From contig BDSI01000060.1 of the NCBI GenBank assembly GCA_003117195.1, forward strand, positions 242,001 to 306,000: a stretch of 64,000 nt of DNA. The letters run 5' to 3'. Each line of letters begins with the position of its first letter. Position 1 is the first letter of the stretch. A model generated the notes under the pieces. It searched no databases. It saw only the letters and a list, made by a program, of their open reading frames with translations, and was not told where the DNA came from. Below are positions 49,640 through 60,480 of the stretch, piece after piece. A program made the translations under genes and the position numbers. The DNA is from Eudorina sp. 2006-703-Eu-15. Its lineage: Eukaryota; Chlorophyta; Chlorophyceae; Chlamydomonadales; Volvocaceae.

Positions 49640-49810
49640 CCCTGACACTGGCATTCTGTCCACAGATGCGCGGTTCGAATCCCGGCTCCCTCCCTGCCAA
49701 GTAACTTGGCGGGTTTGGTGCGGTTTGTGGCGTGTTCGTAACCAGGTTGTGTTGGTTGCATGGGCCCCCCGCGGGTATGGTGGATGGGTGCGAAGTCCTT
49801 GCTTGGTCGG
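49640..49810 (+). repeat. dispersed repeat with a tRNA-like B box, copy 1
   Basis: Contains GCGCGGTTCGAATCCCGGCT, which fits the RNA polymerase III B box (GGTTCGANNCC), followed by TTTGGTGCGGTTTGTGG, AACCAGGTTGTG and CCCCGCGGGTATGGTGGATG. Related copies lie at 55735-55935 and 56158-56310. A tRNA-derived SINE is possible. No complete cloverleaf was found, so no tRNA is called. Confidence 0.55.
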
Positions 49811-49814
49811 GACT

Positions 49815-49819
49815 GAAGG
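49815..49819. repeat. target-site duplication GAAGG, left copy
   Basis: Five bases directly before the 5' LTR; identical to 55577-55581 directly after the 3' LTR. Confidence 0.85.
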
Positions 49820-50208
49820 TGTTGTATCGTGCCCTCGCTTGCATGATTAACAACGATCTTTAACTTAATGCCCAATTCTATGTGGCATCCTCTCCGTCTT
49901 CAGGTAACCGTCGCACAATGCGCCGCAACTGGCCTTCTTTGGGTCGTCACTATGACACCGCTACAATGGCACCAGTTTGTAAAGCTATTTACAAACGGGA
50001 ACTATCGCGTCAAATCGCATAGTTGGAGCGCAAGCCTCCGGCATCTCGATTCCGATTAAGGGTCACCGGGGTAACGGTCGTCGGTTGGGCTCGTCCACCG
50101 CACCGTACCACTACTGGTTGGCGCACTGTGCTCATAAGCACGCCAGGTTTCCTTAATCGGCAGTTCTGACTGCCCCCAGCAGCTGGACTTGTGACTGAGG
50201 TCACAAAA
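49820..50208 (+). repeat. 5' long terminal repeat
   Basis: Starts TGTTGTATCGTGCCC and ends TCACAAAA; the 3' copy ends TCACAACA, so the expected CA end is changed here. Length 389 bp, equal to the 3' LTR. Confidence 0.9.
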
Positions 50209-50212
50209 AGTC

Positions 50213-50224
50213 TGGTATCGAGAC
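50213..50224 (+). promoter_or_regulatory. primer binding site, initiator-Met tRNA type
   Basis: TGGTATCGAGAC, four bases after the 5' LTR, resembles TGGTATCAGAGC used by many plant LTR elements primed by initiator tRNA-Met. Confidence 0.6.
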
Positions 50225-50231
50225 GGTTACT

Positions 50232-50923
50232 TTGGCGACTTTTTCATACGCTACAGTCAAAATGGAGGTTAACTTTGGCACTGGCGTGGACGAAATCCTG
50301 GCCGCTGCTGCTGCTGCTTCTGCTCAGACGCATAAAGACGCCAGTGAGCAGACCGAACTGCCGGTCGTCACTCCGCCAACTCTAGAGCAGCTTCGCTGTT
50401 TTGAGACCGAACTGCTCCTCGAAGAGCTCCTGCATCGGGCTAGGGCCGTTGCGGATCCGCGTAACGGTACTATGCCGGGGGCAGGCGTTGAGAATCGGGC
50501 TCATGTCCCCGGCTCGTCCGCTGGCGTTCGGGCGCAAGCTCCGACGAGGGCGACGATGACGAGGCCGACGAGCAGCCGGAGGTCCCGCCTGTCGGGCCAC
50601 GGGGGTGTCCAAGCACCACCGCCTCCCGGCCCTTGGCCGCTGCCGCCGCTCGCCGCCCGTCGTCGCCGCCCTGGGAGAAGGTTCACCGCAAGGGCAAGTC
50701 CTGCGGCAAGCGGAAGCAGCCACCCATCGCCGCCGCCGCATCCGGCTCCGGCACCGGCGCATTCGACCCCGCTCGGCACGCCCCGGGCAATATGACCAAA
50801 ACCCTAGTAGTCTGCATCGCGTGCGGACACCCCGGCCACAAGATCCAGGAGTGCACCGACCCGAAGTGGCTCGCCCGCAAGGCGGTCCTCGACGCGCAGA
50901 AGAAGAAGCAGAAGCGCGATTAG
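50232..50923 (+). pseudogene. gag-like region with CCHC zinc knuckle, frameshifted
   Basis: The 5' part reads in one frame from 50232 (MATFSYATVKMEVNFGTGVD). From about 50,535 the better coding frame is another one, acidic then Lys/Arg-rich, ending at 50923. It contains CIACGHPGHKIQEC, a C-X2-C-X4-H-X4-C nucleic-acid-binding knuckle. At least one indel lies near 50,520. The region is short for a gag, and much of the capsid part is not recognisable. Confidence 0.7.
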
Positions 50924-50991
50924 GGGGTTGCCCAGGTTGATGCGGAAGGGGCGTCTCTTGGGTTTACCTTCGGTGCGACTGATGGGGCGGT

Positions 50992-51014
50992 AATAATAAT
51001 AATAATAATAATAG
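50992..51014. repeat. AAT microsatellite inside the retrotransposon
   Basis: About seven AAT units between the gag and protease regions. Confidence 0.9.
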
Positions 51015-51112
51015 TACGCCGGCCGGAGCCTGGCGTGTATTAAGGGGGTGGGGAACTGAGGGGTGGCGTAGTCACCCCTGTATGCCCGCACCACCGGGAT
51101 GGGGCGGTATCT

Positions 51113-54100
51113 TTGCCGGACACGTTGCCGTGGCTTACTTATCGCGCAGCGCGTGCTTTGACCCCTGAAGTTCTGTCTGAGATCGAAGGACATCTGGGCC
51201 ACCGACTCTCGTTCGACGCGCATGCTGTTCGCGCGGGATTCGATGAGTTGTGTAATCTATGCGCACCTAGCAGTCGTGTCCTCTCGTCCATCGATCTCGG
51301 CGGTCATCTCGTGCTGTTCACCCCTTCGACTCTTCATACCCTCCAGCGACAGCTTAGTCACTACCGTGCGTGTCGACATCAGCGACCCGACACCGCAGCT
51401 TGTGTCTTATTGCCTGCGTTCCTTGCATGTAAGGCGTCGTCGCTGCTTCACGGTATGCGTCGGGTTCACAGGTACGCGCCAGGTACGCGGCTGTTCAACG
51501 GGCTTGACTTGTCCGGGGCTCCTGTGCCTTTGCCGCCCTTGCCGTACTCAGTCGACGTGTGGTACGAACCGCCTTCTAACGGCCCTACCGCAGCTGCTGT
51601 GCCCTTCCTATCTTCGCTGTTCCCGCCAGTCCTTTCTGCTGTTGCAGGAGACCATCTGCCGTTGGTACAAGTCCTGGCTTCTGGTCTTCCCTTGAACGCC
51701 CTTGTCGACTCAGGCGCCAGTCATGACTTCATCTCTGACTCGGTGGTAAGACAATTGGGTTTGCACTTGCGGGACATACAGTGCGTGAGCTCATGTCACT
51801 CTAGCTGACGGGAACCAGCAACGCATCTTGGGTGAGGTTTCCCTGCGGGTGACGCTAGGGTCGCTGCGCCTCACACTTAGGCCATACGTCTTGTCTGGTC
51901 TGACTGATGCTGCTTCGTTCATCTTGGGGTCGAGCACACTTGCTCAACATTCTGCCAACCTTGACTATGGCCGCAGCGCGCTGCTATTGCGTGTGGGGGG
52001 AAGGCCGCGCGTCATACCTCTGCTTGGTTCCGCGCCCAAGGGTGGTGACAGCTCTCCTGCTGTCAACTACGCTGTTGCAGCCATGTGTGCTCGTACCATG
52101 CCTGAATCTGTCGGCCGTAAAGCAGCTATGCGTTTGCTGCGCAAGGGTGCTCATGCCATCCTTGTACGACCCAAGCTTAACTTAAACGCTGCTGTCGCCC
52201 CTAATGCTCCCAAAGACCCTGAGGTCGAAGCCCACTTGGATGTGTTCGCAGATCTATTCCGCGAGATCCCTGGCCTGCCGCCCATGCGCCCGGTGGATCA
52301 TACCATCCCACTGATGCCCGACGCACAACCAGTGTCGCGTCCCATGTACCGGCTCAGTCCGTTGGAGGTTGACGAAATCAAACGTCAGGTGTCCGACCTC
52401 CTGGCTAAAGGTATGGTTAGGCCTAGCACCTCGCCGTACTCCGCACCAATCCTATTCATGGGCAAGAAGGATGGTGGCCTGCGCATGTGCATTGACTACC
52501 GGGGACTTAACTCAGTCACGGTCAAGAACCGCTGCCCGCTGCCTAGGGTGGACGACTTGCTTGACAAGCTGCGCGGTGCTGCGTTCTTTAGCTCTATTGA
52601 CCTGCAGCAAGGGTACAACCAGATCCGGATTGCTGAGTCGGACATTCCGAAAACTGCTTTCCGCACGCCCTTTGGTCACTATGAGTACACCGTGCTGAGC
52701 TTTGGCCTGGTTAACGCTCCCGCCACGTTCCAAGCCGTGATGAACCGCATCTTCAGGCCTTACCTAGATCGGTTCGTCGTCTGCTACCTGGACGACATCC
52801 TCATCTACTCGCGAACCTGCGAGGAGCATCTTGAGCACCTCCGCGTGGTCTTCGACACCCTACGTCGTGAGAAGCTGTACGCCAAGCGGTCCAAGTGCCA
52901 CTGGTTGCAGCCGCAAGTGGAGTACCTGGGCCACATCGTCTCGGCTGACGGCGTGCGCATGGACCCTCGCAAGTCCACCGTCGTCCGGGATTGGCCTGCG
53001 CCGACGAACTTGCAGGACTTGCGTAAGTTTTTGGGCCTTACCAACTACTTTCGTAAGTTTATATCGCGCTACTCCATCATCGCAGCCCCGCTCACCAACC
53101 TCACGCGTAAGGGGGCGTTCACGTCACTAGAGGCGTGGACCGCTGAGTGTCAGCAGTCGTTCCATGAGCTCAAACGGCTTGTCTGTGACGATGTCATGCT
53201 GCGCTTTCCTGATCCTGCCTTGCCGTTTCGGGTTGAGGTTATCACCGACGCCTCCCTGTACGGGTGAGGGCAGGCCAGTGGCCTTCACTAGCAAGAAGTT
53301 TTCGGGCGCTGAAACCCGTTACACCACTGGGGAGCGGGAGTTGCTTGCTGTCTTGCATGCGCTGAAAGAGTGGCGTTGCTACCTTGAGGGCCGGCACTTC
53401 ACCTTGAAGACCGATCATAAACCCTTAACCTTCCTGCAAGGTGTGCCAACTCTCAACCGTAGACGTACACTTGGGAGTACCTCTCTGGCTCTCTCAACGT
53501 CGCGGACGCTCTAAGCCGTCATCCGTCGCTGCTCGCGGCCATCCACGTCATGACGCGCAGTCAGGCTGCTCGCGCTCCCGTGGCCCCTGTGGCTCCGGTG
53601 CCGTCCGCCGCCGTGCCTGCCGCGCCGTCTGTCGTGCCGCCTATCGCGCCGCCTGCTGCGACGCCCGCCGTGCCGTCTGTCGTACCATCTGTCGTACCGC
53701 GTGTTGCACCTGCACCTGTCGCCTCGGCTCCATCGCCTGCTCTGTCGGAGTTTGCTGCACGTCTGAAGCTCGCTACTGCTACTGATCCGTACTTTCGTGA
53801 TCCGCGTAACACTGCTAACCTGACTTGCACCAATGGCCTTTGGATCCTCACCACTCAGGACCGCCGCCAAGTGGTGGTTCCTAACGACGACGCTCTCCGT
53901 CAGGACATCCTGCTTCACTACCATGACGGTCCCTTGGCCGGACACCCCAGCGTCTCCCGCCTGGTCGAGCTCGTTTCTCGCGTCTTCTGGTGGCCGCGCC
54001 TTCTCGCCGACGCCACTGCCTTTGTGCTGTCATGCGACCTGTGTCAGCGCAACAAGCCGCAAGCTGGTAAGACGCCTGGGTTGCTTCAACCTCTGCCCAT

Positions 54101-55186
54101 TCCGGACCAGCCGTGGGACAGCGTCTCCATGGACTTCGTGGTGTCGCTCCCAAAACTGAGGGGGGATATGATGCGCTCGCTGTTTTCGTTGACCGCCTGA
54201 CGAAAATGGTGCACTTGGCGCCCACGACCACGCAATGCACGGCCGAGAACGCTGCATGTTTGTTCTTTGACAACGTCGTACGCCTACACGGCGTCCCCAA
54301 GGACATCGTGTCCGACCGTGATGCTAAGTTCACGAGTAAGTTTTGGGGAGCTCTCGCTGCCTTGCTCGGTATGAAGTTGCGCATGTCCACTGCTTACCAC
54401 CCTCAGACGGATGGCCAGACTGAGCGCACAAACCGCACGCTGGGTGACATGCTTCACAATTCCGCCGGCCGCACCCCGACTACGTGGGATACATACCTCT
54501 CTGCTGCCGAGTTCGCTCTCAACAATGCCGTGAACCGGGCTACGGGTTGCAGTCCGTTTTTCCTTAACTACGGATATCACCCTGCACTGCCCCTCTGGCG
54601 CGAACTTGACGTCAATGTCCCTGCTGCTAAGCAATTTGCCCAGTCCTTTGTGACTCGCCTGGCAGATGCTAAGTCTTGCATGGAGGCGGCGCAACAACGG
54701 ACCGCGGATTACTACAATCGCAACAAGAAGGACAAGGTCGCGCAAGGTCCTCGTAAGCTGCTACCTCGCTGGGTTGGTCCGTTCCCTGTCGTACGCATGG
54801 TTGGGAAAGCTGCTGTCGAGCTGACCCTCCCGCAAGATATGCGTATTCATCCGACGTTCCACGTGTCTCTCGTCCGGCCGTACCATGCCCGTGAACACTT
54901 CATGGAAACCACGTCGCAACCCAATCCTGCGCCTGTTGCCTGGCTGTCTGACTCGAAACCCCTGTACTCCGTCGAGCGCATTCTCGACTACAGGTGCTGC
55001 CGCATTCAGTCGGGTAAAAGGTTTCGCAACGTGCATGAGTGGCTCGTCAAGTGGGCTGGATACTCCTCTGAGCACAACAGCTGGGAACCTGCGAGGCACT
55101 TCACTCCTGACCTGCATCCGGAACTCGACTCAGTTCGTAGCCGGGCTAAGCAGTCAGCGAGGACGCTTCCGCCGGAGGGGGGATAG
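51113..55186 (+). pseudogene. pol polyprotein remnant: protease, RT, RNase H, integrase, chromodomain
   Basis: Five open segments in changing frames. 51113-51808 has the protease LVDSGASHDF. 51828-53267 is the reverse transcriptase with [12 protein letters not shown] and YLDDIL. 53164-53514 is RNase H (FTSKKFSGAETRYTTGEREL, KTDHKPL), with a small deletion at the join near 53265. From about 53,470 to 54200 come the connection and the integrase HHCC zinc region (HYHDGPLAGH, CDLCQ). 54113-55186 is the integrase core (FVDRLTKM, SDRDAKF, HPQTDGQTER) followed by a chromodomain (YSVERILDY, EWLVKWAGY, SWEP). Breaks lie near 51,800, 53,265, 53,450 and 54,170. The copy is therefore not intact, although the catalytic motifs are all present. 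Confidence 0.88.
55170..55183 (+). promoter_or_regulatory. polypurine tract
   Basis: GCCGGAGGGGGGAT immediately before the 3' LTR is the expected second-strand priming site. The integrase frame runs into it and stops at 55186. Confidence 0.7.
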
Positions 55187-55187
55187 T

Positions 55188-55576
55188 TGTTGTATCGTGC
55201 CCTCGCTTGCATGATTAACAACGATCTTTAACTTAATGCCCAATTCTATGTGGCATCCTCTCCGTTTTCAGGTAACCGTCGAACAATGCGCCGCAACTGG
55301 CCTTCTTTGGGTCGTCACTATGACACCGCTACAATGGCACCAGTTTGTAAAGCTATTTACAAACGGGAACTATCGCGTCAAATCGCATAGTTGGAGCGCA
55401 AGCCTCCGGCATCTCGATTCCGATTAAGGGTCACCGGGGTAACGGTCGTCGGTTGGGCTCGTCCACCGCACCGTACCACTACTGGTTGGCGCACTGTGCT
55501 CATAAGCACGCCAGGTTTCCTTAATCGGCAGTTCTGACTGCCCCCAGCAGCTGGACTCGTGACTTAGGTCACAACA
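55188..55576 (+). repeat. 3' long terminal repeat
   Basis: 389 bp, starts TGTTGTATCGTGCCC and ends TCACAACA. Five differences from the 5' copy were seen, four clustered toward the ends. Confidence 0.92.
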
Positions 55577-55581
55577 GAAGG
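55577..55581. repeat. target-site duplication GAAGG, right copy
   Basis: Matches 49815-49819 exactly. Confidence 0.85.
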
Positions 55582-55602
55582 TCTAGGTACCTTGGAAGTT
55601 GG

Positions 55603-55720
55603 AACGGTAATCGGCGCACACACAGGCGCTCCACAAGCTAAGGCGGCGCCGTGTGCAGGATCCACGAAGCAGCGCTGCGTGTTAAGCGGCCAGCCACACA
55701 AGTTAAGCATGTTTTGCAGA
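55603..55720 (-). repeat. inverted repeat arm, right of the gypsy element
   Basis: Reverse complement of the 49245-49365 arm with about 80 percent identity by eye over GGCGCTCCACAAGCTAA, GTGTGCAGGATCCACGAAG, GTGTTAAGCGGCCAGCCACA. Confidence 0.75.
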
Positions 55721-55734
55721 CGACAAACTGTAGG

Positions 55735-55935
55735 TGATACTGGCATGCTGTTCATAGATCGACGCTTTGAATGCCCCGCCACTTTCATTCGGCCGGTCTG
55801 GTGCGGTTTTCAGGAGAGGCAATCCTGGCGCACCAGCAACCTGGTGTGGTGGCCGGCATGGCTGCATGACCCCCTCACGGGTGATGGAGGATAGGTGCGC
55901 AGTCCGTGATATATAGGGTTCATGAGATGAGGCGC
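55735..55935 (+). repeat. dispersed repeat, copy 2
   Basis: GTCTGGTGCGGTTTTCAGGA, AACCTGGTGTGGTGGCC, GGGTGATGGAGGATAGGTGC. Same orientation as 49640-49810 and 56158-56310. The B-box part reads GACGCTTTGAATGCCCCG and is decayed. Confidence 0.7.
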
Positions 55936-58095
55936 CTACGAGCTATCTGGGCTTGTTGGACGCCCGCTCGGGACTACGGATCCGCCTTGAAATGGTTACA
56001 GGTGGTGCACGTGTCCGGTTGCATTTATATGCTGGGCCCGGTGGTGATTCCCCAATAACAGTTTTAAGCTTCTGCGGAATTTTTGGAATTTTAGCCCATT
56101 TTAGTATGTGGGCCCTATTGCATATGGGCCCCGTCCCCTCACCGCTGTGTGATTTGGGGGGTCTGGCGCGGTTTCCAGGAGAGGAAATCCTGGCGCGCTG
56201 GTAACCTGGTGTAGTGGCCCGTATGGCTGCGTGACCCCCCCGCGGGTGATGGAGGATGGGTGCGCAGTCCTTGGTGGGGGTTGATGAGACGAGGCACCTA
56301 CGAGCTATCTGGGCCCGGTGGTGATTCCCCAGTCGAGATTATTGGGCGCGGCTTCGCGTGCGTTTGTATGTGGTGATGTATGGCCCAGCACGCCCTCACT
56401 CGGACTCTCATTCGTGGCGTGGTTTTCATCACTGTTCGGCGCGTGGTGAGGAAGCTACTGCTAGGTACTGCTGCTCTTAATGATGATCACTCCCCCAAGG
56501 CCTACACCCTACACCCTTGACGTAACATACGTTCGAGATGCGGTCGGCCTTGAAGTCCGATTGGAAGGCGGCGGGCCCCTCCTGCGGGCCGTTTTAACAG
56601 TAACTTGAGTTGAAACCCAGCAAGCCCAGTACGTCCCGACTTGTAAAATGCCGGCTTGGTTAGATGGTCCCATTTATAGATACCTGTGCGGTTGTTGTCT
56701 TTATCAGCTGTTTTTGTGTAACGATACGTATGGCCTGCTCGGCCTGCGGTTAGAGACTTGTCCCTTTGTGCCGTTTGCACCGAATATGTCGTCCATTTCA
56801 ACATGCGCATTGATAAATATAGTAGAAGCTAATTCTTTCGACTTGAATGACATGCAACTGACGTAACCTGTATGGCGAACCAGGGCGAGCTGCAGCGACT
56901 TCGCGCTGTTTATGACATTCGTTAAGCCATTGCATGAAAAAATTAATACTCCGACGCACACCTTCTGGCATTACGGTACCTGTTATACTGGCCTAGCTTG
57001 TTTCTGGTTTCACACACTTTGTACCCGACGCACCGGGCTGCTGCGTGCGTGCTGATCATGGAAGCCACTGCTATCTACAGATGTATATTGTAATGCATTA
57101 ATTGCAGGAATCATGCCTGGGGCGCCAGGGGGCGCGCGCGACACGTCGGCCACGTCGGCGACCAAGACAATTGCTGGTCATGGCACATGTATAGGCAGGA
57201 CATAAATATGCTCGAGTAAATATTCATATTATTGACTTACTGATTTGGCGTCGTAATGACGGCATTGGCCTTTCAAGGGGTCATTACACTTTTACTTTTT
57301 ATCCATATCATCTGTATCAGGTGGAATGAAAGGAGCTATGGACGGGTACCCTTTATCGACTGATCAATCCTTATCGTGTTATATATATAGCGGCTTTTCG
57401 TCAGTATCGTTCCTTATCATATGTGTCATGGTGAGTGGTGGCGCAAAGATTATCGTTATTTAAAGCACCAGTAGCTTTCGAGTCAAGAGGTGACAATGAA
57501 TTATGAATTGCAGCGATTGCAACGGGGAGGCATTTTGTTCCCCGTGTGACGCCTTGCGCCGTTCGTTTTTGGGGGTATGGCTTCCGCGTGCACAGGGACC
57601 CGTCCATAGATCAATGAAAGTTATAAACATAAAAACATTACTTCAGTTCACGAGATATACTTTTGATTTGTTCTAGTTACAACCTATGAAGTTCATTGTT
57701 GCGCGATGCGGTCGCCGTCGGTCACACTCGTAATTACCCAAGCGACGGAAGCCGCCGTCTGACCGAAGCTGGCTGTACGGCTATCTAATCTTACAATGAT
57801 GTTTCTTTCTTCCACTTAAACGTGAAGGCTGCACCAGTTCTTCACTCCACATTACCGATTTCCGATTCGTCTCGCGGTCTCACCAATAGAAGCCAATAGC
57901 TACAAAGCTTTCTAACCCTCGCTTTATTGATTTGTACACCGACAAACCGAGCAACAAGCAAGCCAGCAGGCATACCTGACTGAAGTCGCAAGAATACGGT
58001 ACAACACCTGCAGACGGCCGCAACCACTTTACGTGAGCACTAATTAGAGTGTGCGCGTTACCCAGCACTCAAGAACCGCGCACCAACCAACGAGC
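55936..58095. other. repeat-rich then AT-rich upstream region of the lectin gene
   Basis: No supportable gene. The first 400 bp continue the tandem repeat family; the rest, especially about 56,600-57,700, is AT-rich for this window. TATATATATAG occurs at about 57,381 but is 700 bp from the next ATG, so it is not called as a promoter. Confidence 0.45.
56158..56310 (+). repeat. dispersed repeat, copy 3
   Basis: GTCTGGCGCGGTTTCCAGGA, AACCTGGTGTAGTGGCCCGT, GTGATGGAGGATGGGTGCGC, then GCACCTACGAGCTATCTGGG. It lies about 360 bp after copy 2 in direct orientation. Confidence 0.75.
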
Positions 58096-59656
58096 ATGGT
58101 TTACTCGTCCCGGAGATCGCTTCTTCCCGTGCTGGCGCCATGCCTGCTGCTGCTGGTGCCCACTATTCACGCTGCGCGGCTACTCATTGATGCCCCGTCG
58201 TCGCCTTCGAACGTGACTACTTCCGCCGTCGCGGCACAAAATGGGCTCGCAGCCACCATATGCATTGGGATCAAAGGCTACACCGCCAGCCTCGGTGTTG
58301 ACCACCCACTGGGCGACATTCAGAATGTTGGCACGACCGACGTCATCGCCATCGCCGCTGCCTGTCAGGCCAACCCATGGTGCAGGGGCTTCAACAGTCA
58401 GGGCTGGATCAAGTACACCCTGACCGCTGTTGCATCCGCACCCGGGTTCTGCTTCTACACGAAGAATGCAGGACGTGAGTAATATATGCTTGTGCGTATT
58501 TAGCCGTCAGCAGATCGATGCGTATGGATGCATGGCGGTCTATTTCTTGAGTATTGCCTGGTTGGTTGATTGGTTGGTTGGTTGGTTGATTGATTAGCCC
58601 AGCATCACGGCGATGTACTGTGTCGCATGCGTCGTGCGTGTGCATATGGATACGGCAACGCTACCATGCTCGCGGCGTCGCGGCGTGCCGTACTTACCTT
58701 GTTGGCTGCTTCTACTGCTTCCTGCCTGCTTCGTTGCCTGTCTGCCTGCTGCAGCTGTGGTTCCCACCAACGCCCAGTTCGTCTCCATCGCCACCAGCAC
58801 CGGTGCCTACACGGGCTGCATCACTGTCCCGAACAACAACCAGTCGGTCGGCGTGGGTGTGGACCAGGAGAACTGCACGGCCACTGCGGCGCAGCGCTTT
58901 GCCATCTTCCCGTCAGCAGGTGCGTGTGCATATGTAACCATGATGCATGTGTGTATGAGCCAACAGGTCGTGCGTGTGACGGCGCGTGCATGTGTTCTTA
59001 GGCAGGCGGAGCAGGAATAGTGCGCGACATGCAAGGGGCCGCGTAGCGCCCCAAAAAAGCATGCGCGCGCGTGTGTGTCCGCAGCTAGCTCGCCATTGCA
59101 AAATACGTATCTGCTGCTGCGAGTAATGAAGTCGTGCGTAAATGAGATGGCAGTATGCCATATCTGCTGCTTACTCTACCGTACGTACCAAGTACGGCGC
59201 GCGTGCCTAGACTTGCAATCGCTCTCACAAGCTCAAGAGTACACCCGCGCTCTGCTTGCAACGGACGACGCGTCACTTGGCTGCTTGCTGCATGCCTGTG
59301 CCCATGTACCGTACATGCGCACCCGCCCGTCCATCCCATCCACGCCTCCAGGTGCAAGCCCCAACACCACCATCTGGTACATCAAGAGCGCGGCTGGCTA
59401 CTGCCTGACTGTGGATGGCTCCAGCAGCTCCGCTGCCGGCAACCCCATCTACCTGCTGGACTGCATGTCCGGGTCTCCGGGCCAGCAGTTCACGCTGACA
59501 CCCTCGGGGTCCAGCAGCCAGTACACCATCCAGCCGGTGGCGCTGCCGGGCTTGTGCGTGGACATCAGTAATGGTAGCACGAGCTCGGGCACCAAGGTGC
59601 AGGTGTGGGAATGCAACGACACCACCTCCCAGCTGTACCTCTTTGGCGCCCAGTAA
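58096..59656 (+). CDS. secreted PAN/apple-like plus ricin-type beta-trefoil lectin
   Basis: Three exons: 58096-58474, 58755-58919 and 59352-59656, all phase 1 joins, 282 aa. The ATG at 58096 opens a clear signal peptide (MVYSSRRSLLPVLAPCLLLL, cut near ...TIHA). Residues about 50-126 have paired cysteines and the AAACQANPWCRGFNSQGW pattern of PAN/apple-like modules. Residues about 130-282 form one beta-trefoil (R-type lectin fold) with three repeats ending in AAQRFAIF, PGQQFTL and TSQLYLF; YCLTVDG and LCVDISNG are the typical sugar-site strands. There is no enzymatic chain, so this is a carbohydrate-binding protein rather than a toxin. It is likely extracellular or in the wall. TGTAA, the usual chlorophycean polyadenylation signal, lies at 59805-59809, inside a dispersed repeat. 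An in-frame upstream ATG at 58051 is less likely because it would bury the signal peptide. Confidence 0.85.
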
Positions 59657-60480
59657 CTTGACGGATGGATGGGTGGATGCAAGGATAAGAGGCGGGCGGG
59701 TGGGCGGGCCGGCGGGCACACGCTCATAATAAATACATCAGTGTGCGTCCGTGCGTCCGTGAACATGCGCTAGCTCCGCGATAATGATGAGCCGCGGGGT
59801 CCGCTGTAACATCCTAAAATCAATAATGATGGGCAGGTAGGCTAGGTCGTGTGTGTTATGCTTAGCGAGATCCCTGCCCGACCCAAACGTGTGCGGTGTT
59901 CGTGTGTGCGTGTTGGAGGTGCGTGCCTGGAAGGTTTTGCGTGCTTGCTTGGTCTCCTGTTCTACCTGCTTAAATAACACACCGTCACATCAGTTAAGAT
60001 GTATAGGAAAGCCTCTACGCCAAGTAAGGCTGGGGACGTACATAAACGTATATACAAATACAGGCACATGTAAATAGACACAGGAATACATAAAGCCTGC
60101 ATCCAAGGCGTCGAGCTTTGGTGTCGCTGCGTGGCCTCGGGGTGGTGGTTGCTGGCGTGTCGTGTGAATGCGTGCGTGCGTGGGCGACTCAGCTTACACA
60201 CCGCGTCCAATGCATCCTTAGACAGGGCCCGGATGCCTATCCACACTGTAACGGTACGGTACTACCCGCGGTGTCCCGCTGTTGAGGTAGTGATGCCCGA
60301 TGGTTGCCGTGCTTGGGTGGTCTGGTCTTGGGTTTTATTCGCTGGTAGGCACCGATGATTCCTGCATCATGGTCCCACCATCCATTCATTCATGTAAGAG
60401 TTACCCGGGTATTTGTACAGGTATGGGGTTATGCACCCCAACCATTTATCACACACACACACACACACACACATCTATCC
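59657..60480. other. short intergenic stretch between the lectin gene and the LINE
   Basis: Contains the lectin 3' region with TGTAA at 59805, a dispersed repeat copy at 59787-59835, and a CA run at about 60450-60472 directly before the recognisable LINE coding sequence. No gene was seen. Confidence 0.5.
59787..59835 (+). repeat. copy 4 of the GGGGTCCGCTGTAAC dispersed repeat
   Basis: GATGAGCCGCGGGGTCCGCTGTAACATCCTAAAA-like sequence. The core matches 44340-44365 in the same orientation and 8180 and 39735 in the opposite orientation. Confidence 0.7.

Larger units (their letters stand above)
49820..55576 (+). mobile_element. Ty3/gypsy chromodomain LTR retrotransposon (chromovirus), full length but broken
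   Basis: 5757 bp bounded by 389-bp direct repeats and a 5-bp target duplication. The order of domains is a short gag with a zinc knuckle, aspartic protease, reverse transcriptase, RNase H, integrase and C-terminal chromodomain; integrase after RNase H places it in Ty3/gypsy. The two LTRs differ at only five positions by eye (about 1.3 percent), so insertion was recent. The coding region nevertheless has several frame changes and small deletions, so this copy should not move by itself. It sits inside an older repeat cluster, with related sequence on both sides. Confidence 0.93.

Noticed and set aside
49660..49700. Functional tRNA gene
   Set aside because: A B box is present, but no acceptor stem pairing or anticodon arm could be assembled.
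59352..59656. Ricin-type toxin
   Set aside because: Only the beta-trefoil sugar-binding fold is present; there is no N-glycosidase chain.
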